A stretch of DNA of 64,000 nt, from the NCBI GenBank assembly GCA_016208975.1, contig JACQXA010000004.1, forward strand, positions 617,015 to 681,014, read 5' to 3'. Under the pieces are notes generated by a model that worked only from the letters and a program-made list of their open reading frames with translations, did not search any database and was not told where the DNA came from. Shown here piece after piece: positions 53,574 through 61,627 of this stretch. Each line of letters begins with the position of its first letter. Position 1 is the first letter of the stretch. A program made the translations under genes and the position numbers. This DNA comes from Nitrospinota bacterium. GTDB lineage: Bacteria > Nitrospinota_A > UBA7883 > JACRLM01.

Positions 53574-53641
53574 AATGAATTTATATAGAGTTATTTAACG
53601 GAAGCTCTCAATACTGGCTGGGCCTGTTGTTTACAACCGCA

Positions 53642-54715
53642 ATGGATTTCTTAATCGAAGTTTTGCTAGCCACCTGGGATATATTGCGGGAATCGGCCAT
53701 GTATGTGCTGGCCGGGTTCTTCATAGCCGGAATATTAAAAGCCTTCATGCCTTTCGAGGCGGTTAAAGCGCGCATGGGCGGCCCCGGCCTTATGCCGGTG
53801 TTCCGGGCGGCGGTGTATGGAGTGCCTCTCCCTCTTTGTTCCTGCGGCGTACTCCCTGCGGCGTTCGCCTTGAAAAAAATGGGGGCCAGCAAAGGCGCCA
53901 CCACCGCATTCCTCATATCCACCCCCGAGACTGGGGTGGACTCCATAGCCATCTCCCTGGCCCTGCTGGACCCGGTGATCGCCATTTTCCGGCCCATCGC
54001 GGCTTTCATAACGGCATTCTCCGCTGGCGCGCTGGAAAACTATTTCGGCGATGGAGAGCCGGAACATTCCCATGCCCATGAAAACGGGGCTTCCTGTTGC
54101 TCGTCCGCGTCTTGCGAATTGAGCGCAACCCGCGCCAAAGGGGCTGGCATCATCCATGGGTTGAGAGATGGCGTAAGGTTCGCCTTCGTGGAGCTGATGG
54201 ACGACCTGGCGTTGTGGCTTACCGCCGGGCTTGTACTGGCTGGCATTGTGAACGTTATTACGCCGCCGGACTTTTTCGAGAGGGCCTTCGGCGGAGGCGT
54301 TACGCCCATGCTGGTAATGCTGGTGGCCGGGATACCCATGTATATATGCGCCTCGGCCTCCACCCCGCTGGCGGCGGCCATGATATTAAAAGGCCTTTCA
54401 CCGGGCGCGGCGCTGGTTTTCATGCTCTCCGGCCCGGCCACAAACATCGTCTCCATCGCCACGGTCCGGCGGGTATTAGGCCTGAAATCCACCGTCATCT
54501 ACCTTGCCGCCATAGCCGTATGCGCCGTGGCCATGGGGATAACGCTGGATATGATATATGCGGCTATCAACATAGACCCGCTGGCGGCCATGGGCCAGGC
54601 CGCGCACTGGACGCCCGCATGGCTGGAAACCATCGCCGCCATAACGTTCCTTGCGCTGACAATGCGGAGTGTGGCCGTAAAAGCCATGGCCAGGTTAAAG
54701 AACAACTCTTTGTGA
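53642..54715 (+). CDS. SO_0444-type Cu/Zn efflux permease
   Basis: A 357-aa permease of the DUF318/SO_0444 group. Two repeats carry the signatures PLPLCSCGVLPAAFALKKMG and IPMYICASASTPLAAAMI. Between them is a cytosolic or loop segment with metal ligands: EPEHSHAHENGASCC then SSASC. The loop could hold soft or transition metals. ATG 53642 starts just before the first helix. It begins 68 nt after the redox fusion gene on the same strand. Confidence 0.82.
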   Translation: MDFLIEVLLATWDILRESAMYVLAGFFIAGILKAFMPFEAVKARMGGPGLMPVFRAAVYGVPLPLCSCGVLPAAFALKKMGASKGATTAFLISTPETGVDSIAISLALLDPVIAIFRPIAAFITAFSAGALENYFGDGEPEHSHAHENGASCCSSASCELSATRAKGAGIIHGLRDGVRFAFVELMDDLALWLTAGLVLAGIVNVITPPDFFERAFGGGVTPMLVMLVAGIPMYICASASTPLAAAMILKGLSPGAALVFMLSGPATNIVSIATVRRVLGLKSTVIYLAAIAVCAVAMGITLDMIYAAINIDPLAAMGQAAHWTPAWLETIAAITFLALTMRSVAVKAMARLKNNSL

Positions 54716-54754
54716 CAACCAGGCGGGTGTAAACTTCCAACCGGGTTTTTTGGT

Positions 54755-54783
54755 TTGACTTGCCTTTTCCCGCCCGATAACCT
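54755..54783 (+). promoter_or_regulatory. promoter of the 79-aa membrane protein gene, leaderless
   Basis: TTGACT (54755-54760), a 17-nt spacer and TAACCT (54778-54783). Predicted start falls on the ATG at 54790; no ribosome site is seen. Confidence 0.45.
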
Positions 54784-54789
54784 TGAACA

Positions 54790-55029
54790 ATGCAAATTGA
54801 TACGGAAGTTATGGGAAATAATTTTTGGCGCACGGTGGACGCTTACGTGTTCCGCCTGTTCGGGGTGGTTGTGGGTTTCTTCGGCTGTTACTCGCTAGTC
54901 CAAAACAACGACGCCTCAGAACTTTTTGTAAACTCTTACGGCGTTTCTTTTTTAATCATATTCGCCCTGCTGGGGTTTTATTCCACCTTCTCGATAGTTA
55001 AAGATATCATCCGGCCCGGCCGCCAATAA
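54790..55029 (+). CDS. small two-helix membrane protein
   Basis: A 79-aa protein with two hydrophobic helices, FRLFGVVVGFFGCYSLVQ and VSFLIIFALLGFYSTFSIV, and a basic C-terminus. I recognise no family. Its stop codon lies on the edge of the minus-strand terminator hairpin at 55028-55064. Confidence 0.55.
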   Translation: MQIDTEVMGNNFWRTVDAYVFRLFGVVVGFFGCYSLVQNNDASELFVNSYGVSFLIIFALLGFYSTFSIVKDIIRPGRQ

Positions 55030-55064
55030 AAAACCCGTGGAAGAGAGGGGGTTCTTCCACGGGT
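55028..55064 (-). terminator. strong Rho-independent terminator, minus orientation
   Basis: Twelve-bp perfect stem ACCCGTGGAAGA (55033-55044) / TCTTCCACGGGT (55053-55064), loop of 8, and six T on the minus strand (55028-55033 are all A on plus). The plus-strand side lacks a U tract, so it mainly serves minus-strand transcripts. Confidence 0.85.
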
Positions 55065-55157
55065 ATTAATTACAAGGCCCCAAGATGTTAGGGGGGCGGG
55101 TCTCAAGGCCCTGTTTCAAACTTTCACCATATCGTGCCGTTAAGCATCGATAGACAA
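55031..55157 (-). ncRNA. candidate sigma-54-dependent small RNA (about 127 nt)
   Basis: The stretch from the predicted start (near 55157) to the terminator has no open frame longer than about a dozen codons and no ribosome site. It can fold: CAAGGCCC occurs twice (complement of 55073-55080 and 55103-55110), and CCCC...GGGG around 55077-55094 forms an internal hairpin before the terminator stem. The defined promoter on one side and terminator on the other, with no gene between, is the reason for the call. It could instead be the 3' trailer of the operon ending at 55302. Confidence 0.5.
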
Positions 55158-55167
55158 CCTAATTAGT

Positions 55168-55183
55168 AGCAGTATTGGCGCCA
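55168..55183 (-). promoter_or_regulatory. sigma-54-type -24/-12 promoter
   Basis: Minus strand TGGCGCCAATACTGCT. Against TGGCAC-N5-TTGCW it keeps the GG at -24, the GC at -12, their spacing and 9 of 11 defined positions. Start predicted about 12 nt beyond, near 55157. Confidence 0.55.
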
Positions 55184-55236
55184 AAACATATCCTCTTGAT
55201 TTAACAGCCATTTCTAATTTGGAAAACTGGCCAAGA

Positions 55237-55273
55237 GCGACAATACTGTCGCATCTTGTGATTATTCTGTCGC
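55237..55273. promoter_or_regulatory. upstream activator (enhancer-type) sites
   Basis: A perfect palindrome GCGACA-ATAC-TGTCGC (55237-55252) and a further CTGTCGC (55267-55273) give two direct repeats 21 bp apart, two helical turns. They lie about 80-116 bp upstream of the predicted sigma-54 start, where NtrC-family activators bind. Confidence 0.55.
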
Positions 55274-55301
55274 GAAGATCGTAGTGGCGGATTTGGGTGT
55301 A

Positions 55302-55994
55302 TCAGGCTGAAAAAACGGGATTCTGGTTTGGAGCGAAAACCATTTCCAGGAAAATGGAGGCCAGGACTATCGCCACCCCGGTGATGATAACCTTAGCCGG
55401 GCCGTCCCATACCACGGGGCGGCTTTCCAGTTTCATGTAAAAAACCGTGGACAATCCCATGCCCGCCATAAGATGCCCGGCCCCTCTGGCGAGGGCCAAC
55501 AGCCGCGCCGGGGATAAAAGAACGGACATATCTTTGCCCTCGTTAAGGAAGGAACCTGCCGTTTGGGCCGCATGTGAGACCACCATAGCCGTCCGGAAAA
55601 GAAATAAAACGCCACCGGAAACCACTGAAAGCATGCAGGAATATATTAACGCGGCGATACTTCGCGCGGGATCAAACGCCTCGAAACCGGAACGGATGAA
55701 ATAAACCCAATCCTGCTCCATGGGCGGGCCGGATGGCGCTGTAGCGATGGCGCTTGCCCCCATCACCAGCGTGAAGTGGATGAAAATCCAAAACACGCTG
55801 AGGCTGAAAAGTTTGCCGTATGCTTCCCGCCGCGTGTAATAGAAAAAAACCGGGAAAAAAAAGAAGGCGGATAGCGCGGGCGCAAACGGTGGGGGCAGAA
55901 TAAAACCGGCCATAAGAGCCACCGGCGTGGCCGCCATCACATAAAGGGGGGCCCTGCCGCTGTCGAACTCCCTTTTTAGCGCGCGTTTTATCAT
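55302..55994 (-). CDS. multi-span membrane protein (Yip1-like), unknown function
   Basis: A 230-aa protein with about five transmembrane helices (ATPVALMAGFILPPPFAPAL, FSLSVFWIFIHFTLVMGASA, IYSCMLSVVSGGVLFLF, GHLMAGMGLSTVFYM and VIITGVAIVLASIFLEMVF). The overall look is that of the Yip1/DUF1282 membrane group, tentatively. ATG 55994 has AAGGAG six bases upstream and overlaps the glycosyltransferase stop by 4 nt. Last gene of the Trm112-GT2 unit. Confidence 0.6.
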   Translation of the reverse strand: MIKRALKREFDSGRAPLYVMAATPVALMAGFILPPPFAPALSAFFFFPVFFYYTRREAYGKLFSLSVFWIFIHFTLVMGASAIATAPSGPPMEQDWVYFIRSGFEAFDPARSIAALIYSCMLSVVSGGVLFLFRTAMVVSHAAQTAGSFLNEGKDMSVLLSPARLLALARGAGHLMAGMGLSTVFYMKLESRPVVWDGPAKVIITGVAIVLASIFLEMVFAPNQNPVFSA

Positions 55995-56740
55995 CGCTGG
56001 CTCCTTTCCCATATCTTCGCGTATTTGCTGAATACGTGATAAGCCGAAAGGAGACTTATGATCAATCCGGGTATGCCGTCCAAAAACCCCAGCTTGAGAA
56101 AATACATTTTCACGAACATGCCAGGCGGCCTGAGCAACATGGACCAGAATCCCGCCGTCAATCCTTTATCGATCCGCTCTTTTGCGGCGATATCCGTAAA
56201 GCTCTGGATGGTGGTCAGATGCTCGGAAATATTGTCGAAAGAGAGGTGATAGATGTGGCCTTTCAGGTTTGCCACCCGGCCTTCCATGAACACCCTGTCG
56301 TGAGGGTTCTCCCCGCCCCAGCGGCCCGCGCCCCGTTTGAACAGGCGTACCTTCCGCGCGGGATACCAGCCGCAATGGCAGATCCATCTGTTGATGTAAT
56401 AAACCAGCCGGGGGATGGCGTATCCTTCGGCCCGGAGGGGGTCAAGGGTTTTTATTATCTCGTCCCGGAGTTGAGCCGAAACGCGCTCGTCGGCGTCCAG
56501 GCTCAATATCCAATCCCCGGTGGTCTGGTCTATGGCGAAGTTCTTTTGCTGGATGTGGCCGGGCCAGTCGTTATGAATAACCTTCGCGCCCATGCTCCGG
56601 GCGATTTCCACGGTCCGGTCGGTGGAGCCGGAATCCACCACCACTATCTCGTCGGCGAAATAAAGGCTTTGGAGGCAGTCGGCTATCTTGTCCTCCTCGT
56701 TCTTGGTGATTACCGCCGCCGATAGTTTAGGCCGCCTCAT
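55991..56740 (-). CDS. family 2 glycosyltransferase (WaaE/KdtX-like)
   Basis: A 249-aa enzyme with AAVITKNEEDKI, VVVDSGSTDRTVEI, LSLDADERVS (DXD) and RLFKRGAGRWGGE..HDRV, typical of LPS core beta-glucosyl or heptosyl-linked GT2 enzymes. A C-terminal amphipathic or hydrophobic segment (FVKMYFLKLGFLDGIPGLII) may hold it at the inner membrane. Overlaps Trm112 by 14 nt. Confidence 0.82.
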   Translation of the reverse strand: MRRPKLSAAVITKNEEDKIADCLQSLYFADEIVVVDSGSTDRTVEIARSMGAKVIHNDWPGHIQQKNFAIDQTTGDWILSLDADERVSAQLRDEIIKTLDPLRAEGYAIPRLVYYINRWICHCGWYPARKVRLFKRGAGRWGGENPHDRVFMEGRVANLKGHIYHLSFDNISEHLTTIQSFTDIAAKERIDKGLTAGFWSMLLRPPGMFVKMYFLKLGFLDGIPGLIISLLSAYHVFSKYAKIWERSQR

Positions 56741-56918
56741 CCGGCAACTTGTCCAGCTTCCTGGCCTCGTCGATGAGCATTATGGGTATGTCGTCTTTTA
56801 TCTCGTACTTGAGCATGCATTGCCTGCATATAAGCCCATCCCCTTTTTTTGTGAGGACAAGGTCGCCTTTGCATTTGGGGCAGGCCAGTATCTCCAGAAG
56901 CTCCTTGCTGATAGCCAT
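56727..56918 (-). CDS. Trm112-family zinc-ribbon protein
   Basis: A 63-aa protein: ILACPKCKGDLVL, LICRQCMLKYEIKDDIPIML. Two CxxC pairs form a zinc ribbon as in YcaR/Trm112. Bacterial members sit next to LPS or methyltransferase genes, as here; they may activate methyltransferases. Clear SD (AGGAGAGG) upstream. Confidence 0.85.
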   Translation of the reverse strand: MAISKELLEILACPKCKGDLVLTKKGDGLICRQCMLKYEIKDDIPIMLIDEARKLDKLPDEAA

Positions 56919-56964
56919 AACGGGACCTCTCCTTCATGGGCGGATATTTCATCTATAAATGCTG

Positions 56965-56993
56965 ATTATATGCGGCGGGGGCGGGGTTAGCAA
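56965..56993 (-). promoter_or_regulatory. sigma-70 promoter of the Trm112-GT2-membrane operon
   Basis: Minus strand TTGCTA (56988-56993), exact 17-nt spacer, perfect TATAAT (56965-56970). Leader about 40 nt. Confidence 0.65.
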
Positions 56994-57284
56994 TGGGGTG
57001 CGTAGGTCGCCCTTCAATTTATGAAATGTCTCCAGCGCGGGGTTATAGCCAGCCTGGTTGTTCTTCTACCCCAAAGACCATGCGACAGCGAAGACGAAGT
57101 ATTCAATATGACCTACCCCCCCCCAGACGAAGTCAAGATGATTATCGCCATTCGTTGCATTTTTTCAGTTCAAATCTCTTATGTCTCTGGGGTTGAAAAC
57201 ATCTCCGACAGCAATATGCGGCAAGGGCCGTCATGGCAACGGGGTTCCGGCAGGAAGGGTTCAAATAATATTCCACTGTTGGGG
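56994..57284. other. intergenic stretch without a supportable gene
   Basis: Holds a GTAGGTC / GACCTAC inverted pair (57003-57009 and 57109-57115, a 99-nt gap) and a run of nine C (57116-57124). A plus frame of about 100 codons lacks a ribosome site and family features. I see no RNA gene. Confidence 0.4.
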
Positions 57285-57290
57285 TATAAT
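57285..57290 (+). promoter_or_regulatory. -10 box of the HEPN-MNT pair
   Basis: Perfect TATAAT, 23 nt before the ATG; no convincing -35. Confidence 0.4.
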
Positions 57291-57313
57291 GCCGAAAACA
57301 TTGGCGCAATCCC

Positions 57314-57691
57314 ATGGACATAGAAAAACACATCCAGTACTGGTCAAATAGCGCGGATGAGGATTTCCAGGTTGGGAAGGAAAATCTCGGGAATGGCAGA
57401 ATCCGCCATGGGCTGTTTTTTATCCATCTTGCGGTGGAGAAAATTCTAAAAGCCCATTTTTGCCGCAACAATCGTGACATGGCGCCCAAAAGCCATAATT
57501 TGACGAGACTCGCCGAACTGGGGAAAATTGAAATCAACGACGAAACTTTGAACGTTCTGGCGGATATAAATGCGTTTAACCTTGAGGGGCGGTACCCGGA
57601 TAGTTATGCGGCTCCGCCAACATTAGAGGACGCCATGATTATCCTCGATAAAGTGGAAAAGGTTTTTTTATGGTTGAAGAATCAATTATAA
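57314..57691 (+). CDS. HEPN-domain protein (toxin-like partner)
   Basis: A 125-aa all-helical HEPN protein: WSNSADEDFQVGKENL, RHGLFFIHLAVEKILKAHF and the LEGRYPDSYA stretch. Many HEPN proteins are RNases with an R-x4-6-H motif; R31-x6-H38 here would fit in spacing. It overlaps the nucleotidyltransferase gene by 22 nt. Such pairs act as toxin-antitoxin modules or regulatory adenylylation pairs. Confidence 0.8.
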   Translation: MDIEKHIQYWSNSADEDFQVGKENLGNGRIRHGLFFIHLAVEKILKAHFCRNNRDMAPKSHNLTRLAELGKIEINDETLNVLADINAFNLEGRYPDSYAAPPTLEDAMIILDKVEKVFLWLKNQL

Positions 57692-57996
57692 AATCCGTCA
57701 AAGGGTATCTGCGGGACCTTACAATCCACGGCGTTGAAGTGGAATTCGGGGTGGTGTTCGGGTCATGGGCGGCCGGGACCGCTACCGGCATGAGCGATAT
57801 AGACGTTATCGTGGTATCCCCCCGTTTCGACAAGGCCAGAGCCCGCCAAGACATCAACCTGCTGTGGCGGGTAGCGGCGCGAAGCGACAATAGAATTGAA
57901 CCCATACCTTGTGGGAAAAAGCAGTGGTTCGAAGACGACGCCAGTGTGATTATCGAGATCGCCAGACGTGGAGGGGAATTGGTGTATATACATTAG
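57670..57996 (+). CDS. minimal nucleotidyltransferase (MNT), HEPN partner
   Basis: A 108-aa MNT-type pol-beta fold protein. GSWAAGTATGMSDIDVIVV contains G31-S32 and D43-x-D45. In HEPN-MNT modules, the MNT protein can inactivate the HEPN RNase by adding AMP to it. Start lies within the HEPN gene. Confidence 0.82.
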   Translation: MVEESIIKSVKGYLRDLTIHGVEVEFGVVFGSWAAGTATGMSDIDVIVVSPRFDKARARQDINLLWRVAARSDNRIEPIPCGKKQWFEDDASVIIEIARRGGELVYIH

Positions 57997-58027
57997 GTGG
58001 CGCATTTAATATTCCCCGCTTTCACGG

Positions 58028-59200
58028 CTAATCCAGTTTAGCGCTCCTTGCCGCCTCGTACACTTCCGCAAAGGGCGCGCCGCTCCGCTCAGCTACTTCT
58101 TTCACCGATTCGTATTCCGGCGCAATTTTCCTGCCCCCATCGGGCAAATAGGCTATTTTCACTTTTACAGGGCCATAGGGTGTATCCGCCTCCACAATAT
58201 TGCGTTCAAGGCTCACCCGCTCCACAGGCCGTTTCCTCAACCCCAGCGTAGTGGTGTGGACGAAAAACACCTTTTCCACATCACCCGCCAAAGCTGTGGG
58301 GCACAGTGCGGTAAACACCACTCCCGGCCTTCCTTTTTTCATGAACACGGGGGTATAAGTCACATCCAGCGCCCCGGCCTCGAACAGCTTTTCCATCACC
58401 ACGGGGTATTGCTGGGGATTCATGTCGTCTATTGTGGTCTCGATCTCCACCAGGGTTTCGTGAATATAGCCGGAGCTCTCCGACTCGCCAAATAGCATTC
58501 GCAACACGTTGGGCCTGTCCGCAAAATCGTGTCCCCCGGCTCCGTTTGCCACTTTGCCCACCGTCATCAATGGCCGGTTCCCGAAATTGGCCGAAAGCGC
58601 CTTGGCGATGGCCGCGCCTGTGGGGGTGGTAAGCTCTTTCTCCGGCCCCTCGGCGTAGGTGGGAACGCCGCGCAAAATAAGCGCCGTGGCGGGCGCGGGA
58701 ACTGGCAACAGGCCGTGTTCCGTCATCACCATGCCGGAGCCGGTATTGATAGCCGAACATACAACGCCGGTGACACCCAGTTCATGGAACCCGACAGCCG
58801 CGCCCACGATATCCACAATGGAGTCCACCGCTCCGACCTCGTGGAAGTGCACTTTCTCCTTGTCCACCCCGTGAACTTCACCTTCCGCCACCGCAACGAT
58901 GTCAAATATCCTTAGCGCCGTTTCTTTCACTTCCAACGCAAGTTGGGCAGACTCGATGAGTTTCACGATATCCTTGTAATGGCGATGCCCCTTTTGTCTG
59001 GACATGTCCACGTCCACGCCGAACTTTATGGCGGACACGCCGCATCTTTTGACCCTGGCGGAGGATATTTCGTATCCTTCAACCGGCAGGGATGCGAGAC
59101 GTTCTTTTAAAAGTTCCAGTGGCAATCCCGCGTCCAGCAGGGCGCCCACCACCATGTCGCCGCTGATTCCAGAAAAGCAGTCCAGATAAACTTTGGTCAT
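58028..59200 (-). CDS. larC: nickel-pincer cofactor synthesis protein LarC
   Basis: A 390-aa LarC: DCFSGISGDMVVGALLDAG, FHEVGAVDSIVDIVGAA, and the C-terminal VEIETTIDDMNPQ nickel-insertion domain, here in one frame. It inserts nickel into the pincer nucleotide used by lactate racemase-type enzymes. Overlaps larB by 4 nt. Confidence 0.9.
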   Translation of the reverse strand: MTKVYLDCFSGISGDMVVGALLDAGLPLELLKERLASLPVEGYEISSARVKRCGVSAIKFGVDVDMSRQKGHRHYKDIVKLIESAQLALEVKETALRIFDIVAVAEGEVHGVDKEKVHFHEVGAVDSIVDIVGAAVGFHELGVTGVVCSAINTGSGMVMTEHGLLPVPAPATALILRGVPTYAEGPEKELTTPTGAAIAKALSANFGNRPLMTVGKVANGAGGHDFADRPNVLRMLFGESESSGYIHETLVEIETTIDDMNPQQYPVVMEKLFEAGALDVTYTPVFMKKGRPGVVFTALCPTALAGDVEKVFFVHTTTLGLRKRPVERVSLERNIVEADTPYGPVKVKIAYLPDGGRKIAPEYESVKEVAERSGAPFAEVYEAARSAKLD

Positions 59201-59967
59201 CGTCCCCCTGCGACATTTTCAGGCAAAGTGTTTATCCTGTGTGCCAGCGCCCCGGCGCCAAATCCGTTGTCTATATTCATCACTCCCACTCCGGCGGAAC
59301 ATGAATTGAGCATGGCAAGCAAAGCGGAAACGCCACCAAAAGAGGCCCCATACCCCACCGAAGTGGGCGCCGCCACCACGGGCCGGGAGGTAAGCCCCCC
59401 AACCACCGAGGCAAGCGCGCCGTCCATTCCCGCCGCCACCACTATCACCCGGGCTTTATGCAACTCGTCCATATGGTTGAACAACCGGTGTATTCCAGCC
59501 ACCCCCACGTCGTAAATGGTTGTGACTTTCGAACCCATGATTCCAGCCGTCACCGCCGCCTCTTCCGCCACGGGGATGTCCGACGTGCCAGCGGAAAGAA
59601 CCAGCACGTTACCGGTTTTTTCCCCACCTTTCGGCTCGATGGTGATACAGCGGGACCGCTCGTGATACACGGCGGCTTTGGCGAATTTTTTCGTCTTGAG
59701 ATATATCCCCCGCGAGGCCCGGGTGGCCAGGGTGGGATGCCCTTTGGCGGTGAGCCTTTTTATTATTTCCACCGCCTCTTTTTCACTCTTCCCCTCGCAA
59801 TACACAACTTCGGGGAAACCCTGGCGCGCCGCCCGGTGATGGTCTATTTGCGCGAACTTCAAACGTTCCACCGGGGAATGGCTTTTTAGGAGCCGCATCG
59901 CCTCTGCGGCGGTTATGCGCTTGCTTTGAAGCCTGTCCAATATTTCTTTAATGGTTTTCTCGTCCAT
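59197..59967 (-). CDS. larB: pyridinium-dinucleotide synthase LarB
   Basis: A 256-aa LarB, PurE-related carboxylase/hydrolase: VYCEGKSEKEAVEII, VLSAGTSDIPVAEEAA, VVVAAGMDGALASVVGGL, and PTSVGYGASFGG. It carboxylates nicotinic acid adenine dinucleotide in the pincer pathway. LarE and LarA are not in the window. Confidence 0.9.
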   Translation of the reverse strand: MDEKTIKEILDRLQSKRITAAEAMRLLKSHSPVERLKFAQIDHHRAARQGFPEVVYCEGKSEKEAVEIIKRLTAKGHPTLATRASRGIYLKTKKFAKAAVYHERSRCITIEPKGGEKTGNVLVLSAGTSDIPVAEEAAVTAGIMGSKVTTIYDVGVAGIHRLFNHMDELHKARVIVVAAGMDGALASVVGGLTSRPVVAAPTSVGYGASFGGVSALLAMLNSCSAGVGVMNIDNGFGAGALAHRINTLPENVAGGR

Positions 59968-59970
59968 CCG

Positions 59971-61029
59971 CTAAAACTCCGATTTCAACCCACGCGCCAT
60001 AAGGTCCAGCACCGCCTGTCGCGGATCCTTCCCTTCGTACAGGGCGGAATATACCTCCCCGGCTATGGGCATCTCCACGTTGTGCCGCTGGGCAAGCCCT
60101 TTAACCGATATTGCGGTGGCCACCCCCTCCGCTACAGACCGGGTGGACTCCAGAATGTTCTTGAGCGTCTCCCCCTGTCCAAGCCTCAATCCAACCGTGC
60201 GGTTGCGGGAAAGGTCTCCAGTGCATGTAAGCACAAGGTCTCCCAACCCGGAGAGGCCCATGAATGTACGCGGGTCGCCCCCCATGGCCACACCTAACCG
60301 CGACATTTCCATAAGCCCCCGGGTGATAAGCGCCGCCCTGGTGTTATGGCCGAACCCCAGGCCATCGGCTATCCCGGCGGCGATGGCCATCACGTTTTTG
60401 ACGGCTCCGCCCAGTTCCACGCCGATGATGTCGTTATGGACATATAGACGAAAAAAAGAGGAGGACAACGCCGATTGCGCCACTTTGGCCGATTCCAGGT
60501 CTGTGGAGGCGATAGTGGCCGCCGTGGGGCTTTTTCGGCAAAGCTCCTTTGCGAAAGTGGGACCTGAAAGAAAGCATGACCGGTCCGCCACCGGCCCCGG
60601 CAGGGTTTGCCTTATCATTTCCGATGGGAGCGACAGCGATTCGTTCTCCACCCCTTTGGCGGCCGAAACCACTATAGCGTCTTCCCGCGCATGTTTCCCA
60701 AAGGTTTTAAGCGCGGCGCGCATGAACTGGGAGGGCACGGCGAAGAACACCAGCCTGGCCCCATCCACAGCCTCGTCCATGTCCGCCGTTGCCAGGAGAT
60801 TGTCCGGCAAAATAGCCCCGGGCAGATAAACGCTGTTTTCGCGGCTGGTGTTAATGCCGTTGGCGATTTCCGCCCGGCGGGCGTACAACCGCACTATGTG
60901 GCCGTTCATGGCCAGCGCCCAGGCAATGGCCGTACCCCACGCCCCGGCGCCTATCACCGCCACCGCCTCGCCAGTAAACAAGCAATTTTCCTGTTTCATG
61001 ATCTCCCGGATATTCAGCCAATTACCCAT
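59971..61029 (-). CDS. gpsA: NAD(P)-dependent glycerol-3-phosphate dehydrogenase
   Basis: A 352-aa GpsA: Rossmann GAGAWGTAIAWALA, catalytic Lys in GGAVKNVMAIAAGIADGLG, and GLSGLGDLVLTC. Supplies sn-glycerol-3-phosphate for phospholipids. Start at 61029 is uncertain; ATG 60999 (KQENCL) is also possible. It ends 3 nt before larB. Confidence 0.92.
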   Translation of the reverse strand: MGNWLNIREIMKQENCLFTGEAVAVIGAGAWGTAIAWALAMNGHIVRLYARRAEIANGINTSRENSVYLPGAILPDNLLATADMDEAVDGARLVFFAVPSQFMRAALKTFGKHAREDAIVVSAAKGVENESLSLPSEMIRQTLPGPVADRSCFLSGPTFAKELCRKSPTAATIASTDLESAKVAQSALSSSFFRLYVHNDIIGVELGGAVKNVMAIAAGIADGLGFGHNTRAALITRGLMEMSRLGVAMGGDPRTFMGLSGLGDLVLTCTGDLSRNRTVGLRLGQGETLKNILESTRSVAEGVATAISVKGLAQRHNVEMPIAGEVYSALYEGKDPRQAVLDLMARGLKSEF

Positions 61030-61111
61030 TATAAAACCTGCGCCGGGCCTGGCGTGATAAAATCACCGTTATATTGGTGACATAAGCCATCAAAGGCGAG
61101 GAGCGGATATT

Positions 61112-61582
61112 ATGGACGGGGCCCCGAACTTAAAGAAGCTTTTCGAATATAACGCCGCCGCTAACCGGCGGACGCTGGGCTCTCTCCCCATCAACGGCTC
61201 TGAACATGAGCGGGCATATAAAGTTATCGGCCATGCTGTCAACGTGGAGCGGCTATGGCTGAACCGGCTGGAGCATGGCGAAAAAGCCAAAGCTCCGGAG
61301 ATGTTCCCCATACTCACAAAAAACGAGTTGGAGGAAACTATCGACGAAAACTCCATGGATTTCTCTAGAATCCTCGCTGGAATGGGGTCGGACGGCCTTT
61401 CCAGGATTGTGGACTATGTAACCACCGAAGGGGATCAAAAACAGTCCGCCGCCGGGGACATCCTTTTCCACGTGATAAACCATTCCACATACCACCGGGG
61501 CCAGGTTGCCCTGCTATTAGGAAGCGGTGGAGGCCATGCCGCGGTGACCGATTATATAGCTTTCGCCCGTGGAGATTTTTAG
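61112..61582 (+). CDS. DinB-like four-helix metal-binding protein
   Basis: A 156-aa DinB-family protein: LKKLFEYNAAANRR at the start, a first His (IGHAVNVERLW), and HVINHSTYHRGQVALLL, which supplies the second pair of metal-binding His. Members bind zinc or nickel and include thiol-dependent S-transferases; given a Bsh-like operon in the window, a bacillithiol-type role is conceivable. Confidence 0.78.
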   Translation: MDGAPNLKKLFEYNAAANRRTLGSLPINGSEHERAYKVIGHAVNVERLWLNRLEHGEKAKAPEMFPILTKNELEETIDENSMDFSRILAGMGSDGLSRIVDYVTTEGDQKQSAAGDILFHVINHSTYHRGQVALLLGSGGGHAAVTDYIAFARGDF

Positions 61583-61627
61583 TGTGGCCCGTTAAGGGAA
61601 AAGCTTGCCTGCCTGTTTCCGGCGGGA

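Noticed and set aside
55081..55157. short coding peptide within the candidate small RNA
   Set aside because: The possible ATG and GTG frames stop within about eight codons and lack a ribosome site.
57021..57323. 100-codon plus-strand frame before the HEPN gene
   Set aside because: Crosses the promoter of the HEPN gene, a run of C and the HEPN start; no family features.
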